Below are positions 9,705 through 20,066 of a stretch of 64,000 nucleotides of DNA, piece after piece. How positions within the stretch are numbered: the stretch's first letter is position 1; each line of letters begins with the position of its first letter. This DNA is from Saccharomycopsis fibuligera x Saccharomycopsis cf. fibuligera (Eukaryota > Ascomycota > Saccharomycetes > Ascoideales > Saccharomycopsidaceae). The stretch covers positions 2,513,501 through 2,577,500 of the forward strand of contig CP012819.1 of NCBI GenBank assembly GCA_001936135.1, written 5' to 3'. The notes beneath the pieces are model-generated. The model was not told where the DNA came from. It ran no database searches and was given only the letters and a program-made list of their open reading frames with translations. The position numbers and the translations under genes were made by a program.

Positions 9705-10773
9705 AGACGCCCACCGGAATCAGAGTCACGTGACAGGCGCCGGCCCACGGCCAGAGAGAGGCTCACAATAGGACGAGCATGGCTCCGTGTCGAAATGACT
9801 TGTGATGCCGCTTCACGAACACTCAGATTGTATCCACAAGCAAATAAGCCGCGTTCTTTCGATACCAAAGACCAGGACCGCATGTTGCTTCGCTGCTCGC
9901 CGCGGCGCGGTCATGTGCTCTGGCAGGCTGGCCGCCGATGTAGATACAGAAACAAAAAAGAACAGCAGATTCGTCTCGATTGCACACATTGTATCTCGCA
10001 GAAAAACAAGGACGGCGGCACGAAGCGAATTAGCGCGCGAGCCGCGGAGCTCATCTGTCGAGAGCGTGGCGCCTCTGCCGAGGGCGTGGCTCGTGCCGGG
10101 AAGCGTTCTAGATAAGCATGCGACAAACCAGGCGTCAATCCACAGCAGCGGCCTGGACCAGGAGGAGACTTGCTAGCGAGAGTGCCAAAGACACGAGCGG
10201 TAAATCTGATTGTGGACAGACTGGGCGCCACAGCACCTACAAAACGCCCCCCGGGAGTCGTGCGCACCCACACGCCGCAGAGTGTGTCTGCGTACCTTCA
10301 GCCATGCGTGGCCCAGCTTCGCTCGGCTGCAGCCTGCGTCGACATGCTGCAGTTAAGGTTCTTTCGGACCACAAAGCGACCGGTGTTGGACGATAAAAAG
10401 GAACGTGCGCACCGTGGGATGGATAGTCGTTCTATATATATATAGATAGATCTGTGGAACGTTCAGTGAGATCAAGATCAGGCAGGGGGGCCTTACCGGG
10501 AGGCGCCGTTTTACCCGCCCTGTTGCCCCAACCGTGTTTAAGGAAGCGCTGTCTTGCCAACCGGGGTTTCCCAGCCGGGCGCTGTCCTCCACACACATGC
10601 AATGTAGCAGAGTATTCTGGCGTCGTCGCAGCGTCTGCGTCTCAATCGGTACCGCAATCCGGTTTATCAGCTCAGCGGTTATCTGGCGGTTTCCCCCCAC
10701 AGTGGAAAGAACAGCGCAGAAGCATAAGCATATGCTCTCGAACACCATCTGTTCTCCCCAGCCATCCACGCCG

Positions 10774-10806
10774 CGCGTAGTCCGCGTAGTCCGCGTAGTC
10801 CGCGTA
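10774..10806. repeat. 9-bp tandem repeat (CGCGTAGTC)
   Basis: Three full copies of CGCGTAGTC plus a partial fourth, in the GC-rich spacer upstream of the arrestin-like gene. Confidence 0.85.
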
Positions 10807-11163
10807 CCAGTCACGTTTCCTATCTGTTATCCGGTATCGACTGCCGCAGACCAACCGCACCCGGCATCATATGCAGAGCAGCCCAATTAAGGTTGTGTTT
10901 GGATCGTCCTTGGTCGGCAAGAGCTGACCTCCGGAGATTCCACCGTGATATAGACCCTTTATAAGCTTCGGTTCGGCAGAACTTAATCATGATGGGTCAA
11001 GAAAGGGAATTTTTGCAGCATTTCAGACCTGCTGTAGAAAGATCTTTCTATACGGCTATCTATATATATAGATATATACACCTATATTCGCTCTTCTGCT
11101 CTTCTGTGTATTTGCACAGCGTGCGCGCTCCGCAAAAGAGAAAAAATACAAGAGAAAAAAGAA

Positions 11164-13728
11164 ATGGCATCGCCGATCCCCAGCACCTTCCTGAGAAACC
11201 CATCCTTTTCAGCATCTTCAGCAGCTTCGCCAGCCTTCCCAACCACCTCCATCCTCAAAGGAAAGCACTATGAGGTCAAGTTGCAACTCCGTCCCTCGCC
11301 TCGCGACAACTACGTTTACACCAGCTACGATACTGTACAAGGGACAATTTTTGTTATTCCAAGAAAGCTAACCGCCGTAACTAATGTCAAGGTGTCCTTG
11401 CAGGGCTTTACCAGAACGGCGCTAGGAGATAACTGCAATCTTAGCAGCGCTAGTTTCGCCCAGGTGTGCAATAGGACCAACGGCAAATGTGATCATTGTG
11501 ATAACAACGACAAAGGCAACGTCAGAAGCAGCCAAAGGACCGAGTTCATTGATAACCCGCTATTACAATCTAATTTTAGCTTTCTAGACCAAAATCTAAA
11601 CATTGAGTGTCACCGCTTGGTCCATATTGAACAAAATCATCTTGAGCAGCAGCAGCAGCAAAATGGCACTCAACAATTGGTACCCGGGGAAACCTATACT
11701 TATCGCTTCGAATTCTTGATCCCTTCGGAAGCAGTCTGCTGCTTGCTTGATGGTGACTCTGGCGCTTATCCCGAAAGTGAAAATAGTCCTGGCAATAGCA
11801 GCAGTCGAAGTAGAACCAGCAGCAGCAGCAGCAGCAGCAGCACAGAAACTTTCAGAACTTTATCCAATACGGCCACTCCGCTGCCCAGCAGTGCCGGTGA
11901 AACGGCTACTGATTATCCATCTTTCATTGATCAAAGCACTTTTAGCAGGCCTGAAGATGTAGTTTTCAATATCCATTCCCTCACAAATACCAAGCTCAGT
12001 CTTTCCAAACATTACCGAAACTGGTATGCCGGCAAGCGTAAAGTACTACAATATCATTTACCGCCAACTTTGCACTTTAGCGGCAGCGACAACGACAGCG
12101 ACAAAAAACTAGCCAAATGCTTCAATTCTTTATTCAGTATCGTCTATTTTCTAAAAATCTCAATAACCAGAGACGCTGCTGCAAGCAGTAGTAACAACAC
12201 AAATAGCTTCAAGACTGCCAATGCGTACCATGAAATTCAATTTTTGCCTCGTGAAAGCAGCGTAGATCTATGCCAAAGAGATAAACGCTCTGAGTTTCCA
12301 ATAAACTACAAAACCCCCAGGTTGTTTAGACTTGACCAAACAGAAAGATACTGTATAAATGAGTACGTGAAGTCTAAGCAAGCTCATGGCAGTATTGATA
12401 CCAATAGTAGCAGCAATAATACTAGCGGCACCCCAAAGAAACATCTTGCTTATGTCAACCCGCTAACAAATCAAATCTTTGGTAGAGTGGACCATGCTCT
12501 TGCAAACAGAGCTAACAAACAAGTAGCATTAGAATTACGAACTTTTGCCTCTAGTGAGACGGTAATGTATTTTGAGTTAAGGCTCTTGGACAGTGACTTT
12601 TTTACCCCTTCTACCACTCCCCAATTCAAGCTTTATCTAGTCAGTATAACAGATCCCTCAAATATCCGCAACGTTACTAATGAGTCAAGAGTGACTAAAT
12701 TGGTGCTTCGTGGGCTACAAATCAATTTGATTGAAGAGACCAAAGTAAAGAACCAGTCTCTAAACAGCAAATGTAGTAGAAAGAAGAAGAATCTTTGCGA
12801 TGATTGCGATTCGGAAGATGCTAAGCCTGAGTTTATTAACGATACATATGCGCGAGAAATAAATATCTTCAAGACTCAAGAGAACTCTTTTTTCCATGAG
12901 ATTGCTTTGGATTACAAATCGATTAACGATTATGATGACATTCTTAAACGCAGCAATCCAAGTCAGTCGCCTAAATTTGTGAAAAACTATAATCGAATTT
13001 CATCGATTACTCAGGCTCCCATTTATGAGAGAGAGATTCCGATTAACACATTTCTCAACGCATCCGAAAATTTTAGTGACGATGATGCTGAGAACAACAA
13101 TGGAAACATTATAATTCCTTCGAATATTTGTCCTAGTTTCAGATCTTGCAATATCAAAAGAGGCTACAAGTTAGCCCTCAGGTGCCAATTTACTAGCCAT
13201 CTTGATGACGGTGAAGGAAGAAATAAGAATAAATACGTCCTGGATGTGTCTAACAATAACAATAACTACAACAACAACAGTGGTGCTTTTGCCAAGAAGC
13301 TTGCCAAAGCTAAGGGCAGAACTAGAGGCAAGCAACAACCACAGCATTTAATTCATTCAAGCATGTACGTCAAAGTGAAAATTCTTAGTGGGATTTCAAG
13401 CATAATTGAGCCATCTAGCATACTGAACCGTCGCCTCGAGTTGATGAATAATTATAACCATTTATATGCTATCAATAGCTACGGAAATACCAGTAAAAAA
13501 ACTGAAGGAAATTGTGGGGATATGCTCTCCAAAAATGACACTGAGGACAGCAATACTGCCAGTTTCAGCAGTGAACTTATTACGGATAACGACTGGTCGT
13601 TACCTTCGTACGAGGAAATTTTTGGCAGTAGTTTAAGATCAACAGGATCATCAAAGATGACGGGCAAATTGGGAACAAAATCAGCCCAGGCTGGTTATGA
13701 AACAGTGTTGCCCATTGATGTTTGTTAA
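11164..13728 (+). CDS. Alpha-arrestin-like (ART family) trafficking adaptor
   Basis: 854 residues. The N-terminal part looks like an arrestin beta-sandwich: YEVKLQLRPSP, then YTSYDTVQGTIFVIPRKL and VTNVKVSLQGFTRT (about 38-83), then PGETYTYRFEFLIPSEA. Long Ser, Asn and Gln-rich inserts interrupt the fold (QQQQQ near 165; a Ser run near 220). Near the C-terminus, WSLPSYEEIFG (about 813-823) is an LPxY form of the PY motif that arrestin adaptors use to recruit the Rsp5 ubiquitin ligase. Family members direct plasma-membrane transporters to endocytosis. I cannot say which ART protein is the ortholog. The start ATG follows a purine-rich GAAAAAAGAA leader. Confidence 0.65.
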   Translation: MASPIPSTFLRNPSFSASSAASPAFPTTSILKGKHYEVKLQLRPSPRDNYVYTSYDTVQGTIFVIPRKLTAVTNVKVSLQGFTRTALGDNCNLSSASFAQVCNRTNGKCDHCDNNDKGNVRSSQRTEFIDNPLLQSNFSFLDQNLNIECHRLVHIEQNHLEQQQQQNGTQQLVPGETYTYRFEFLIPSEAVCCLLDGDSGAYPESENSPGNSSSRSRTSSSSSSSSTETFRTLSNTATPLPSSAGETATDYPSFIDQSTFSRPEDVVFNIHSLTNTKLSLSKHYRNWYAGKRKVLQYHLPPTLHFSGSDNDSDKKLAKCFNSLFSIVYFLKISITRDAAASSSNNTNSFKTANAYHEIQFLPRESSVDLCQRDKRSEFPINYKTPRLFRLDQTERYCINEYVKSKQAHGSIDTNSSSNNTSGTPKKHLAYVNPLTNQIFGRVDHALANRANKQVALELRTFASSETVMYFELRLLDSDFFTPSTTPQFKLYLVSITDPSNIRNVTNESRVTKLVLRGLQINLIEETKVKNQSLNSKCSRKKKNLCDDCDSEDAKPEFINDTYAREINIFKTQENSFFHEIALDYKSINDYDDILKRSNPSQSPKFVKNYNRISSITQAPIYEREIPINTFLNASENFSDDDAENNNGNIIIPSNICPSFRSCNIKRGYKLALRCQFTSHLDDGEGRNKNKYVLDVSNNNNNYNNNSGAFAKKLAKAKGRTRGKQQPQHLIHSSMYVKVKILSGISSIIEPSSILNRRLELMNNYNHLYAINSYGNTSKKTEGNCGDMLSKNDTEDSNTASFSSELITDNDWSLPSYEEIFGSSLRSTGSSKMTGKLGTKSAQAGYETVLPIDVC

Positions 13729-15203
13729 GTTGGTTTACATTTAATTTACTGTAGATGGCTTTTTCTGCGTTTTCAATGTTCTATGTACTATTATCCTTTT
13801 TTACCAGTTTCTTCTTTTTGTGTTTATTATATATACTTCTTTTGCTGTTTTGATAGACATAAGCTGATACAATGCGTCCTAACTACACTACACTTTTCTG
13901 TTATTTCGATTTTACCAGACTCTCGCACATTCAATGCTTTTGATCATTGGAGTAAAAACAAATAGTCAAACACCCAAAGGTAACCACTTAGAAGTAGAAA
14001 ATGAAAAGAGGAGGTCTTGGAGAAAAAACAAAAAAAAATTTTTTTTTTTTATTCGAGGATTCACATAATGACCCGAAAATTTTGTTTTGGAAAACTTTTT
14101 ATGCATGCGGTATTTTTTCAAACATGAATCGAAGATCTTGAAGCGACTAATGCTCTCTGTGGCCTTTTAGTTTTTCTTTTTTCTGTTCCTGTGATGTCAC
14201 ATATTCAGCCGCACACTGTTTGTTTTTGAAATTGCACCTTTGTGTTACTTTCCTAAAGTACGTTTTCTGTGCCGCCGCTGTTGCTGTAAAACTCTCAGAG
14301 AACTCAGTATCCTGGCAATATGGCGATCGGCTACGGTTAGCGACAGTTACTCAACGGCCAAACAAAAGCCACGGTACATAAAGCATAAACAAGTAGCATA
14401 TGGAGAGAGAAAAATTGTATTGAGCGAAGTAGAAGTTAACAAACATATGCTAGCTGCTGGGGTATCAACAGGAATTATTTTGTTATAGTAGAATTGATAC
14501 AAAATCCAGTAAAAAAAATGCCTCAATACATTAGCTCATTTGACCAATGGAGGTAAAACGGACCTCCTTCCACCGCCGCGCAGCTCAGTAAACGTTAGGG
14601 ATTTGAGAGATTTGTTTTGGCGGGGTGCTCATGTTAGAAAAACTACAATTTTTATGGCATGCATGTAAGCAACGCACCTTTGAACGTCCCGTTTTCTGGA
14701 ACTGTTTTTTTTTTTCTTTTCTTTATTTCCTCATCATAATGCCATTCATAAGCTGTCTTCGTCTGCGCCTCCTTACCTATAGTCATGTCTGGCCCAAAGA
14801 ATAGGTGAGCAGCAGTATGACGAAAAGGACAAAACTTTCTTTTTTTTTTTCTATCTTTGTGATTTGTTCCTCTTTGATTGGTAGTTCGTCGCCGTTCTCC
14901 CATTTGCTGTCAGCGTAACTCTTATCAATTCACCAGCTGCGGCCAAACGTTTTCAATAATTAGCTCTTCAGAATCAAATCGACTAAAGCCTGGGCAATGC
15001 TCAATCAGTAAAACATATAAAATTGTTGGCTCCCTGAAGCGTAAAAAAAGAAGGTCTTTCTTGTAGATTTTTATTCTTTCTACCTTGTAGTACCACTTCA
15101 TAGATACAGTTTCCCTCATTATACAATCTAACAAATTAATTTTTTCTTGCCAGATAGCCATTGTCTAAATTCTTTGTGTTATCTTTTCTCTACGCTACGG
15201 CCA
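13729..15203. promoter_or_regulatory. 1.5 kb spacer and HAK1-type promoter
   Basis: Between the arrestin-like stop and the K+ transporter start. It includes an A9/T12 stretch near 14030-14051, a GC-richer part at about 14560-14640, poly(T) runs near 14705 and 14840, and pyrimidine-rich sequence before the start. Open frames here are short and not convincing. The in-frame extension from 15147 begins with TTG and is not used. Confidence 0.5.
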
Positions 15204-17849
15204 ATGGCTACCTCATTGGACAGATCAACAAACGACAATGTCGAAGACCGCAGCATTAACACAAATGACATTGAAAACCAAGCGGACCCAACTACCAGTG
15301 CCCAACTAAAGCTGAAAAAACACAAAAATAGCGCCAATTCATCTAACATTAAAGGTGTCTTGCTTCTTGGGTTCAGCAGCTTAGGCGCAATTTATGGTGA
15401 TATTGGTACTTCACCGCTTTATGTTCTCAACAGCATTTTTCCTGATGGTCCACCTTCAAATAAGGATGTTCTCGGTGCCATGTCTTGCATCTTTTGGATC
15501 TTTACACTTGTGGTCATCTGCAAATATTGCTTTATTGTGCTTTATTTTGGCCCTAATAACAATGAAGGTGGGCAGATTGCTATTTATGCTAAGATTGCTA
15601 GCCACTTGTCGATTGGACCAAAGGGAGTTACCATGAACAATTCAGGGGACTTGTTGTCCTTTACTAGAAGCGAGACTCATGATAGCTTCAATGTTGATGA
15701 GCAAGACGGTATTGAAAATCACACTGACGGTAAGAGGTTAAAAAATGTTTTGCAAAAATTTAAATTGAAGAATGGGAGACACAATAAAACTCTTGTCAAT
15801 AAATACTTGTCCACTATCATCATGGGGCTTTGCTTTTTGGGATGTGGTTTAGTCATCAGTGATGGTTTGCTTACACCAACAACTTCGGTACTTTCCGCTA
15901 TTGACGGTATCGCCGTTGCCGCTCCTTCTTTCGAAAGCAAGGTATTACCAGTTAGTTGTGCTGTTTTGTTGTTGCTTTTCCTTATTCAAGGCTTCGGCTC
16001 AGGCAAGATTAGTCTTTTTTTTGCTCCAATAATCTTTGTATGGCTCATTATGCTTTTCATTACTGGGTTAATCAACATTATCAAGTACAACCCTGCGATT
16101 TTTAAATCCCTTAATCCAAAAGAAGCTATCGACTTTTTGAAAAGATATGGCAACGTGGACAAATTTGGAGCAGTAATGCTTTGCGTTACTGGTACTGAAG
16201 CAATGTTTGCTGATATTGGCCATTTTTCACGTTTGTCTATACAGCTTACTCTTAGCTGCTTTGTGTTCCCATGCTTAATGATTCAATACTTGGGCCAATC
16301 AGCATATTTAATGAAGCACCCAGAAGGTATAACTAATGTGTTTTATTTATGCATTCCAGGGGGCACTAATACTGGATTATACTGGTTGATGTTTGTTCTT
16401 GCCACTCTCGCTACCGTAATTGCTAGTCAAGCTCTTATCTTGGGTGTTTTTTCTATCCTCAGACAACTTATCCACTTGGACTGTTTCCCAAATTTCAAAG
16501 TGAGGCATATGTCCAGCAAGCATTTTGGTCAAGTTTACATTCCAGTAGTTAATTATATCCTTATGATAGCGGTGATTTGCACTTGTGTTGGTTTCAAAAC
16601 TTCCAGCAATGTTACTGCAGCTTATGGGTTAGGTGTGGCAATGGATTTCGTGGTGACTTCACTTTTGATCACCGTTTGCTTGCTTTATGTTTATAAAATC
16701 CACATGGTTGTTGCTTTGGGATTTTTATGCTTTTTTGGTGCTTTAGAAATGTGTCTAGTGGTGGCTGGGCTACGGAAAGTTCCTCAGGGTGCCTGGTTCA
16801 CTTTGATGATCACGGTGTTGGTATCTGGCTTTATCTCCTTTTGGCGCTGGTGCCGCAGCCAAAAAATCAATCAAGAGTATGCTGATCGGTCAAGAATAAA
16901 AAATATTTTGCTTAGTGCAAAGTTAGTAAGTGATAATAAAAATAGAAGTAATGATAAAGAAGTGGCTTTTCAGTTTGACTCGAACGATCTTCCCCCAAAT
17001 AGCACTAATGGGACTGATAATGCATATGGGACGGCCAACGTCAATGATCAATACAGCAGTGAACTCACTGAAGTCAAAACCAATTATGTTGATCCTTTTT
17101 ACAAAGTCAATTATCACCAAACCACTCAGTACGACCTTATTCGCTACCAAGGTATTGGTATAATGTATACGAACATTATACACACATTGAACAGCGCCAA
17201 CACGGTACCAAAACTATTCGAGCAGCTAATCACGTCATTTCCAGCATTGCCAACAAAATTTATTTTTTTATCAATTAGAGTCACTTCAGACCCATATGTG
17301 AAACAGAAAGATCACATTATGATTGAGAAGCTTAAGGCAGCAAGTCATGCTGGATTGTACCGCTGTGTGGTAAAGTTTGGATTTATGGATAAAATTCAAA
17401 TGACTAATAATACAATCATGGAAATTTTGGAATCTATTGAGCTTGAGGAATACGATGAAGACCCTGATGTTGTTAACAGGTATCTGAAATTTGACAGCAT
17501 GCCTATTAGTGGCGATATTGACGATGATGAATTAGATGATGGCGAGTATTCTGCAGACGAAGATAAGATTAAGAATTGGAAAGTTACGGGCAATCCAGTG
17601 GAATTGAAAACCAGAGTGCTTCACATTGTTGACAATAGCATAATAAAAGCGAAAAGTTATAATACTGAGCATTTTGAAGATAAAAACAAGTTAATGAGAG
17701 CTTGGATTCGCTGCAAGTATTTTGTGCGCAGTTTTTTGGTGGAGCAGATTTTCGTACCGATCAACAGTTTATTTGGCGGGTTTGAGAAGACTTTACAGTT
17801 GGATGAAAATAACGAACTAGTTTTCATTGGTAAAAGCGTGACTATCTAA
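15204..17849 (+). CDS. HAK1: High-affinity potassium transporter (HAK/KUP/KT family)
   Basis: 881 residues from the ATG at 15204. The KUP signature GDIGTSPLY is at residues 65-73. Further family blocks are GGQIAIYAKI, GDGLLTPTTSVLSAIDG, the TGTEAMFADIGHFS block and GLGVAMDF. About twelve hydrophobic segments follow a hydrophilic 50-residue N-terminus, and a hydrophilic C-terminal cytoplasmic domain with an acidic run (about 770-790) ends the protein. HAK proteins drive K+ uptake with H+ at very low external K+ in the plasma membrane. Some yeasts, including S. cerevisiae, lack them, while Debaryomyces and several CTG-clade yeasts keep one, usually transcribed only under K+ starvation. The 60-residue loop containing RSETHDSFNVDEQ is an insert after TM3. 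Confidence 0.94.
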   Translation: MATSLDRSTNDNVEDRSINTNDIENQADPTTSAQLKLKKHKNSANSSNIKGVLLLGFSSLGAIYGDIGTSPLYVLNSIFPDGPPSNKDVLGAMSCIFWIFTLVVICKYCFIVLYFGPNNNEGGQIAIYAKIASHLSIGPKGVTMNNSGDLLSFTRSETHDSFNVDEQDGIENHTDGKRLKNVLQKFKLKNGRHNKTLVNKYLSTIIMGLCFLGCGLVISDGLLTPTTSVLSAIDGIAVAAPSFESKVLPVSCAVLLLLFLIQGFGSGKISLFFAPIIFVWLIMLFITGLINIIKYNPAIFKSLNPKEAIDFLKRYGNVDKFGAVMLCVTGTEAMFADIGHFSRLSIQLTLSCFVFPCLMIQYLGQSAYLMKHPEGITNVFYLCIPGGTNTGLYWLMFVLATLATVIASQALILGVFSILRQLIHLDCFPNFKVRHMSSKHFGQVYIPVVNYILMIAVICTCVGFKTSSNVTAAYGLGVAMDFVVTSLLITVCLLYVYKIHMVVALGFLCFFGALEMCLVVAGLRKVPQGAWFTLMITVLVSGFISFWRWCRSQKINQEYADRSRIKNILLSAKLVSDNKNRSNDKEVAFQFDSNDLPPNSTNGTDNAYGTANVNDQYSSELTEVKTNYVDPFYKVNYHQTTQYDLIRYQGIGIMYTNIIHTLNSANTVPKLFEQLITSFPALPTKFIFLSIRVTSDPYVKQKDHIMIEKLKAASHAGLYRCVVKFGFMDKIQMTNNTIMEILESIELEEYDEDPDVVNRYLKFDSMPISGDIDDDELDDGEYSADEDKIKNWKVTGNPVELKTRVLHIVDNSIIKAKSYNTEHFEDKNKLMRAWIRCKYFVRSFLVEQIFVPINSLFGGFEKTLQLDENNELVFIGKSVTI

Positions 17850-18437
17850 GGTGATGATTTTATTTATGTTTAGTGTAAATTTATTATTTTAATGCCTATT
17901 TTTTTTTTTTTTTTTGCTTTTGTATAATTCAGCATGTAGCATTTGCAAGTAAAATAATTTAGGGAATGTTTTCGTGCCTGAATGAGAAACAAAAAGTAAA
18001 AAATAAAAAAAAAATAAAAAGACGAGGGCCAGTATGCCCGACATGCATAAGTATTAAAGTTACATAATTCTACATTGGGTAATATAACAAGCCCGTTTTG
18101 TTTTAGCATACAGTCGATATGGATTAACAATTTATGAGGTGAAATGCGAAACACAGCATAAATGTAAATGAATCACCAAGTACTAAATTTTGATTAAAAA
18201 GCTATCCGAATGGAGGTTTAGAATAAGTATATAAAGAAGATGCACGAAAATCATTAAAAGCCAGAAAAAGTAAAGTAAAGTAAATAAGCAACAAATATTA
18301 AAACCAAAAATACTCCAATTAATCTAGGAAAAAGCCAAGACAAATTAAAAGAAACAAAAAGATAATAATTGAATATATTAAAGATTGAAAAAATTGTCAA
18401 AAATGTAGCGCAACAAAATGTTTTGATATCGGCAATA
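17850..18437. other. Convergent AT-rich spacer
   Basis: 588 bp of A/T-rich sequence with a poly(T) run near 17899-17915 and A-rich blocks, between two convergent transporter genes. Shared 3'-end region; no gene seen. Confidence 0.6.
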
Positions 18438-20066
18438 TCACACCTTCTTCTCAGTTTTGATTGTCCAAAAGTGCTTTAGTACTAAAGATGGAGGTATTTT
18501 CAAAGTCAATGCATCGCCACGGTCAGAATCAGCTTCCCCGCCCGCTAATACGTCCCTAGCGATAACATACCCTCTCAAGATTGCCAAAGAAAGCGATGCC
18601 AAAACAAAAGATAACCCACTGAACAATGCTGCCCATGTATACTGGCTTTTGTCCATAGTTACACCCTCAGGTAAATCTTTCTTCAAAGCAAGACCAATAA
18701 TCGGTGAAACAATACCACCAATACCAATACAGACCCACGTCATACCAAAAGTAACACCGACTTTACGTAGCCCAACAATTCTGGGAATGATGGCTCCCAT
18801 AGCACCCCAAATGCATCCCATTAAGGCTCCCATCAAGATACCGAAAGACATAATGGTGCCTAAATTACGAGCAGGAATCCACATTGCTAAACAGAGAATA
18901 CCACATAACAAATACACTAATGTCGCAACAGTGATAGCTCCAAGCCTATCAGCTAATAGTCCCACCAATGGCCTTCCAAATAAAACCCCGACGTTCAAAA
19001 GGGCACTAGCAATTGACCCGGAATATGCACTATAGCCCAAAGCAATAGTAGCATCAGAAAGACAATATTGCACCACCACGTAACCAAAAATAGTAAAGAC
19101 AGCCCACGCAACAATGAGCCAGAACGCAAAAAGTTTGGATACTTGAAAATCCCATGGTTTGAATTCTGGCTTAATTTTATCACCTCTGGTTCTGAGCAAA
19201 AAGGCACAAATAATAATAACAACAACACAAATAATGGTTTGAGCTCTCAATGCCCATTTGACTGATTTCACTTCCACAAGCTTTTGCATTGCCAAGTTGA
19301 ACAAAATACCACCAGCACCAGACCCCGCAGCACCGATGCCCATGGCCAAGCTTCTCTTTTTGCTAAACCATTGGGGGAGAATCGACGGCACTGGGGCGGC
19401 CACAAGGGCAAGACCGAAACCCATGAGCATTCCTTGGGTTAAGTACAAATGCCACATTTTAGTGGCAAAACTAGCAAGAAGCATTGCTGCCAATTGACAG
19501 GCAGCTCCAAGAAATAATGAAGCATTAGCACTGGTAAGTCCGACAAAATAAGTGATCAACGGAGCTAAGAAGAAGCCTGAACCAAAGGCTAACCCACCTA
19601 CGGCCGCGAAATCTTCACCGGAGCCGCCAAACTCATCATTTTTGATATAATTAGCTAAATAAATGCTGAATCCAGCATTACCGCCCCAGCAGCAAAAACT
19701 AGTAAAGAACATCACACCAACATTCACCCATCCATAGCCGCCATCAGGAATCTCAAAATCATGCTGCTTCTGATAGATACTAGCAGCAGGATCTTTCTCC
19801 ACCTGAATGGCGCCACCATCAGTGGATTCCATAGCTTTTTCCATTTCATTTTCATCTTGACGACTAAGACTGGAGAATATCTCTGCTTGACTATGGCTGC
19901 GACTGTGGCTGCGATTGAGGTGTTGACTTATGATATCACCATCGTTGAAATTACGTGAAAAAGTGCTTTGCTTGATACTATTGTGGTCTTGACCACCAGC
20001 AGACGGGAAACTGGTCACACCGATATGAGAGTCTGTGGACTCTGTTAATTTGTCGGAAGAAGGCAT
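18438..20066 (-). CDS. Monocarboxylate-transporter-like MFS protein (MCH family)
   Basis: 542 residues from the ATG at 20066; the longer frame to 20189 has no ATG. A hydrophilic Ser/His-rich N-terminus of about 105 residues precedes the MCT signature DGGYGWVNV (from residue 108). Twelve hydrophobic segments follow, with the pattern GFSIYLANYI, the MFS loop GRPLVGLLADRLG and SILPQWFSKKRSLAMGIG, the conserved MCT-type stretch after TM4. Yeast homologs (Mch1-Mch5) include the riboflavin importer Mch5 and several of unknown substrate, none proven to carry monocarboxylates. The substrate here is unknown. The TATATATA at about 20166-20173 lies about 100 bp upstream of the chosen start. Confidence 0.87.
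   Translation of the reverse strand: MPSSDKLTESTDSHIGVTSFPSAGGQDHNSIKQSTFSRNFNDGDIISQHLNRSHSRSHSQAEIFSSLSRQDENEMEKAMESTDGGAIQVEKDPAASIYQKQHDFEIPDGGYGWVNVGVMFFTSFCCWGGNAGFSIYLANYIKNDEFGGSGEDFAAVGGLAFGSGFFLAPLITYFVGLTSANASLFLGAACQLAAMLLASFATKMWHLYLTQGMLMGFGLALVAAPVPSILPQWFSKKRSLAMGIGAAGSGAGGILFNLAMQKLVEVKSVKWALRAQTIICVVVIIICAFLLRTRGDKIKPEFKPWDFQVSKLFAFWLIVAWAVFTIFGYVVVQYCLSDATIALGYSAYSGSIASALLNVGVLFGRPLVGLLADRLGAITVATLVYLLCGILCLAMWIPARNLGTIMSFGILMGALMGCIWGAMGAIIPRIVGLRKVGVTFGMTWVCIGIGGIVSPIIGLALKKDLPEGVTMDKSQYTWAALFSGLSFVLASLSLAILRGYVIARDVLAGGEADSDRGDALTLKIPPSLVLKHFWTIKTEKKV

Larger units (their letters stand above)
8521..11163. promoter_or_regulatory. GC-rich 2.6 kb divergent intergenic region
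   Basis: It separates the leftward glycine-zipper gene and the rightward arrestin-like gene. From about 8,600 to 10,980 GC is far above the flanks; two sampled 60-base lines gave 58% and 68%. Many overlapping open frames exist on both strands, but they are mutually overlapping, of biased composition and unlike known proteins. It holds small tandem repeats, a GTCACGTGAC palindrome at 9725-9734, and two TATATATA-type boxes (10433-10444 and 11058-11078), the second likely serving the arrestin gene. Confidence 0.6.

Noticed and set aside
9300-10890. Many overlapping 60-150 codon frames on both strands in the GC-rich spacer
   Set aside because: GC-rich DNA has few stop codons. The frames overlap each other in several phases, have skewed Arg/Pro/Ser/Cys composition and no recognisable motifs, so I treat them as shadows of composition.
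14312-14329. 18-bp word CTGGCAATATGGCGATCG recurring with one mismatch at 35255-35272
   Set aside because: About that many near-matches of this length are expected by chance among all pairs of positions in 64 kb. Flanks do not align.
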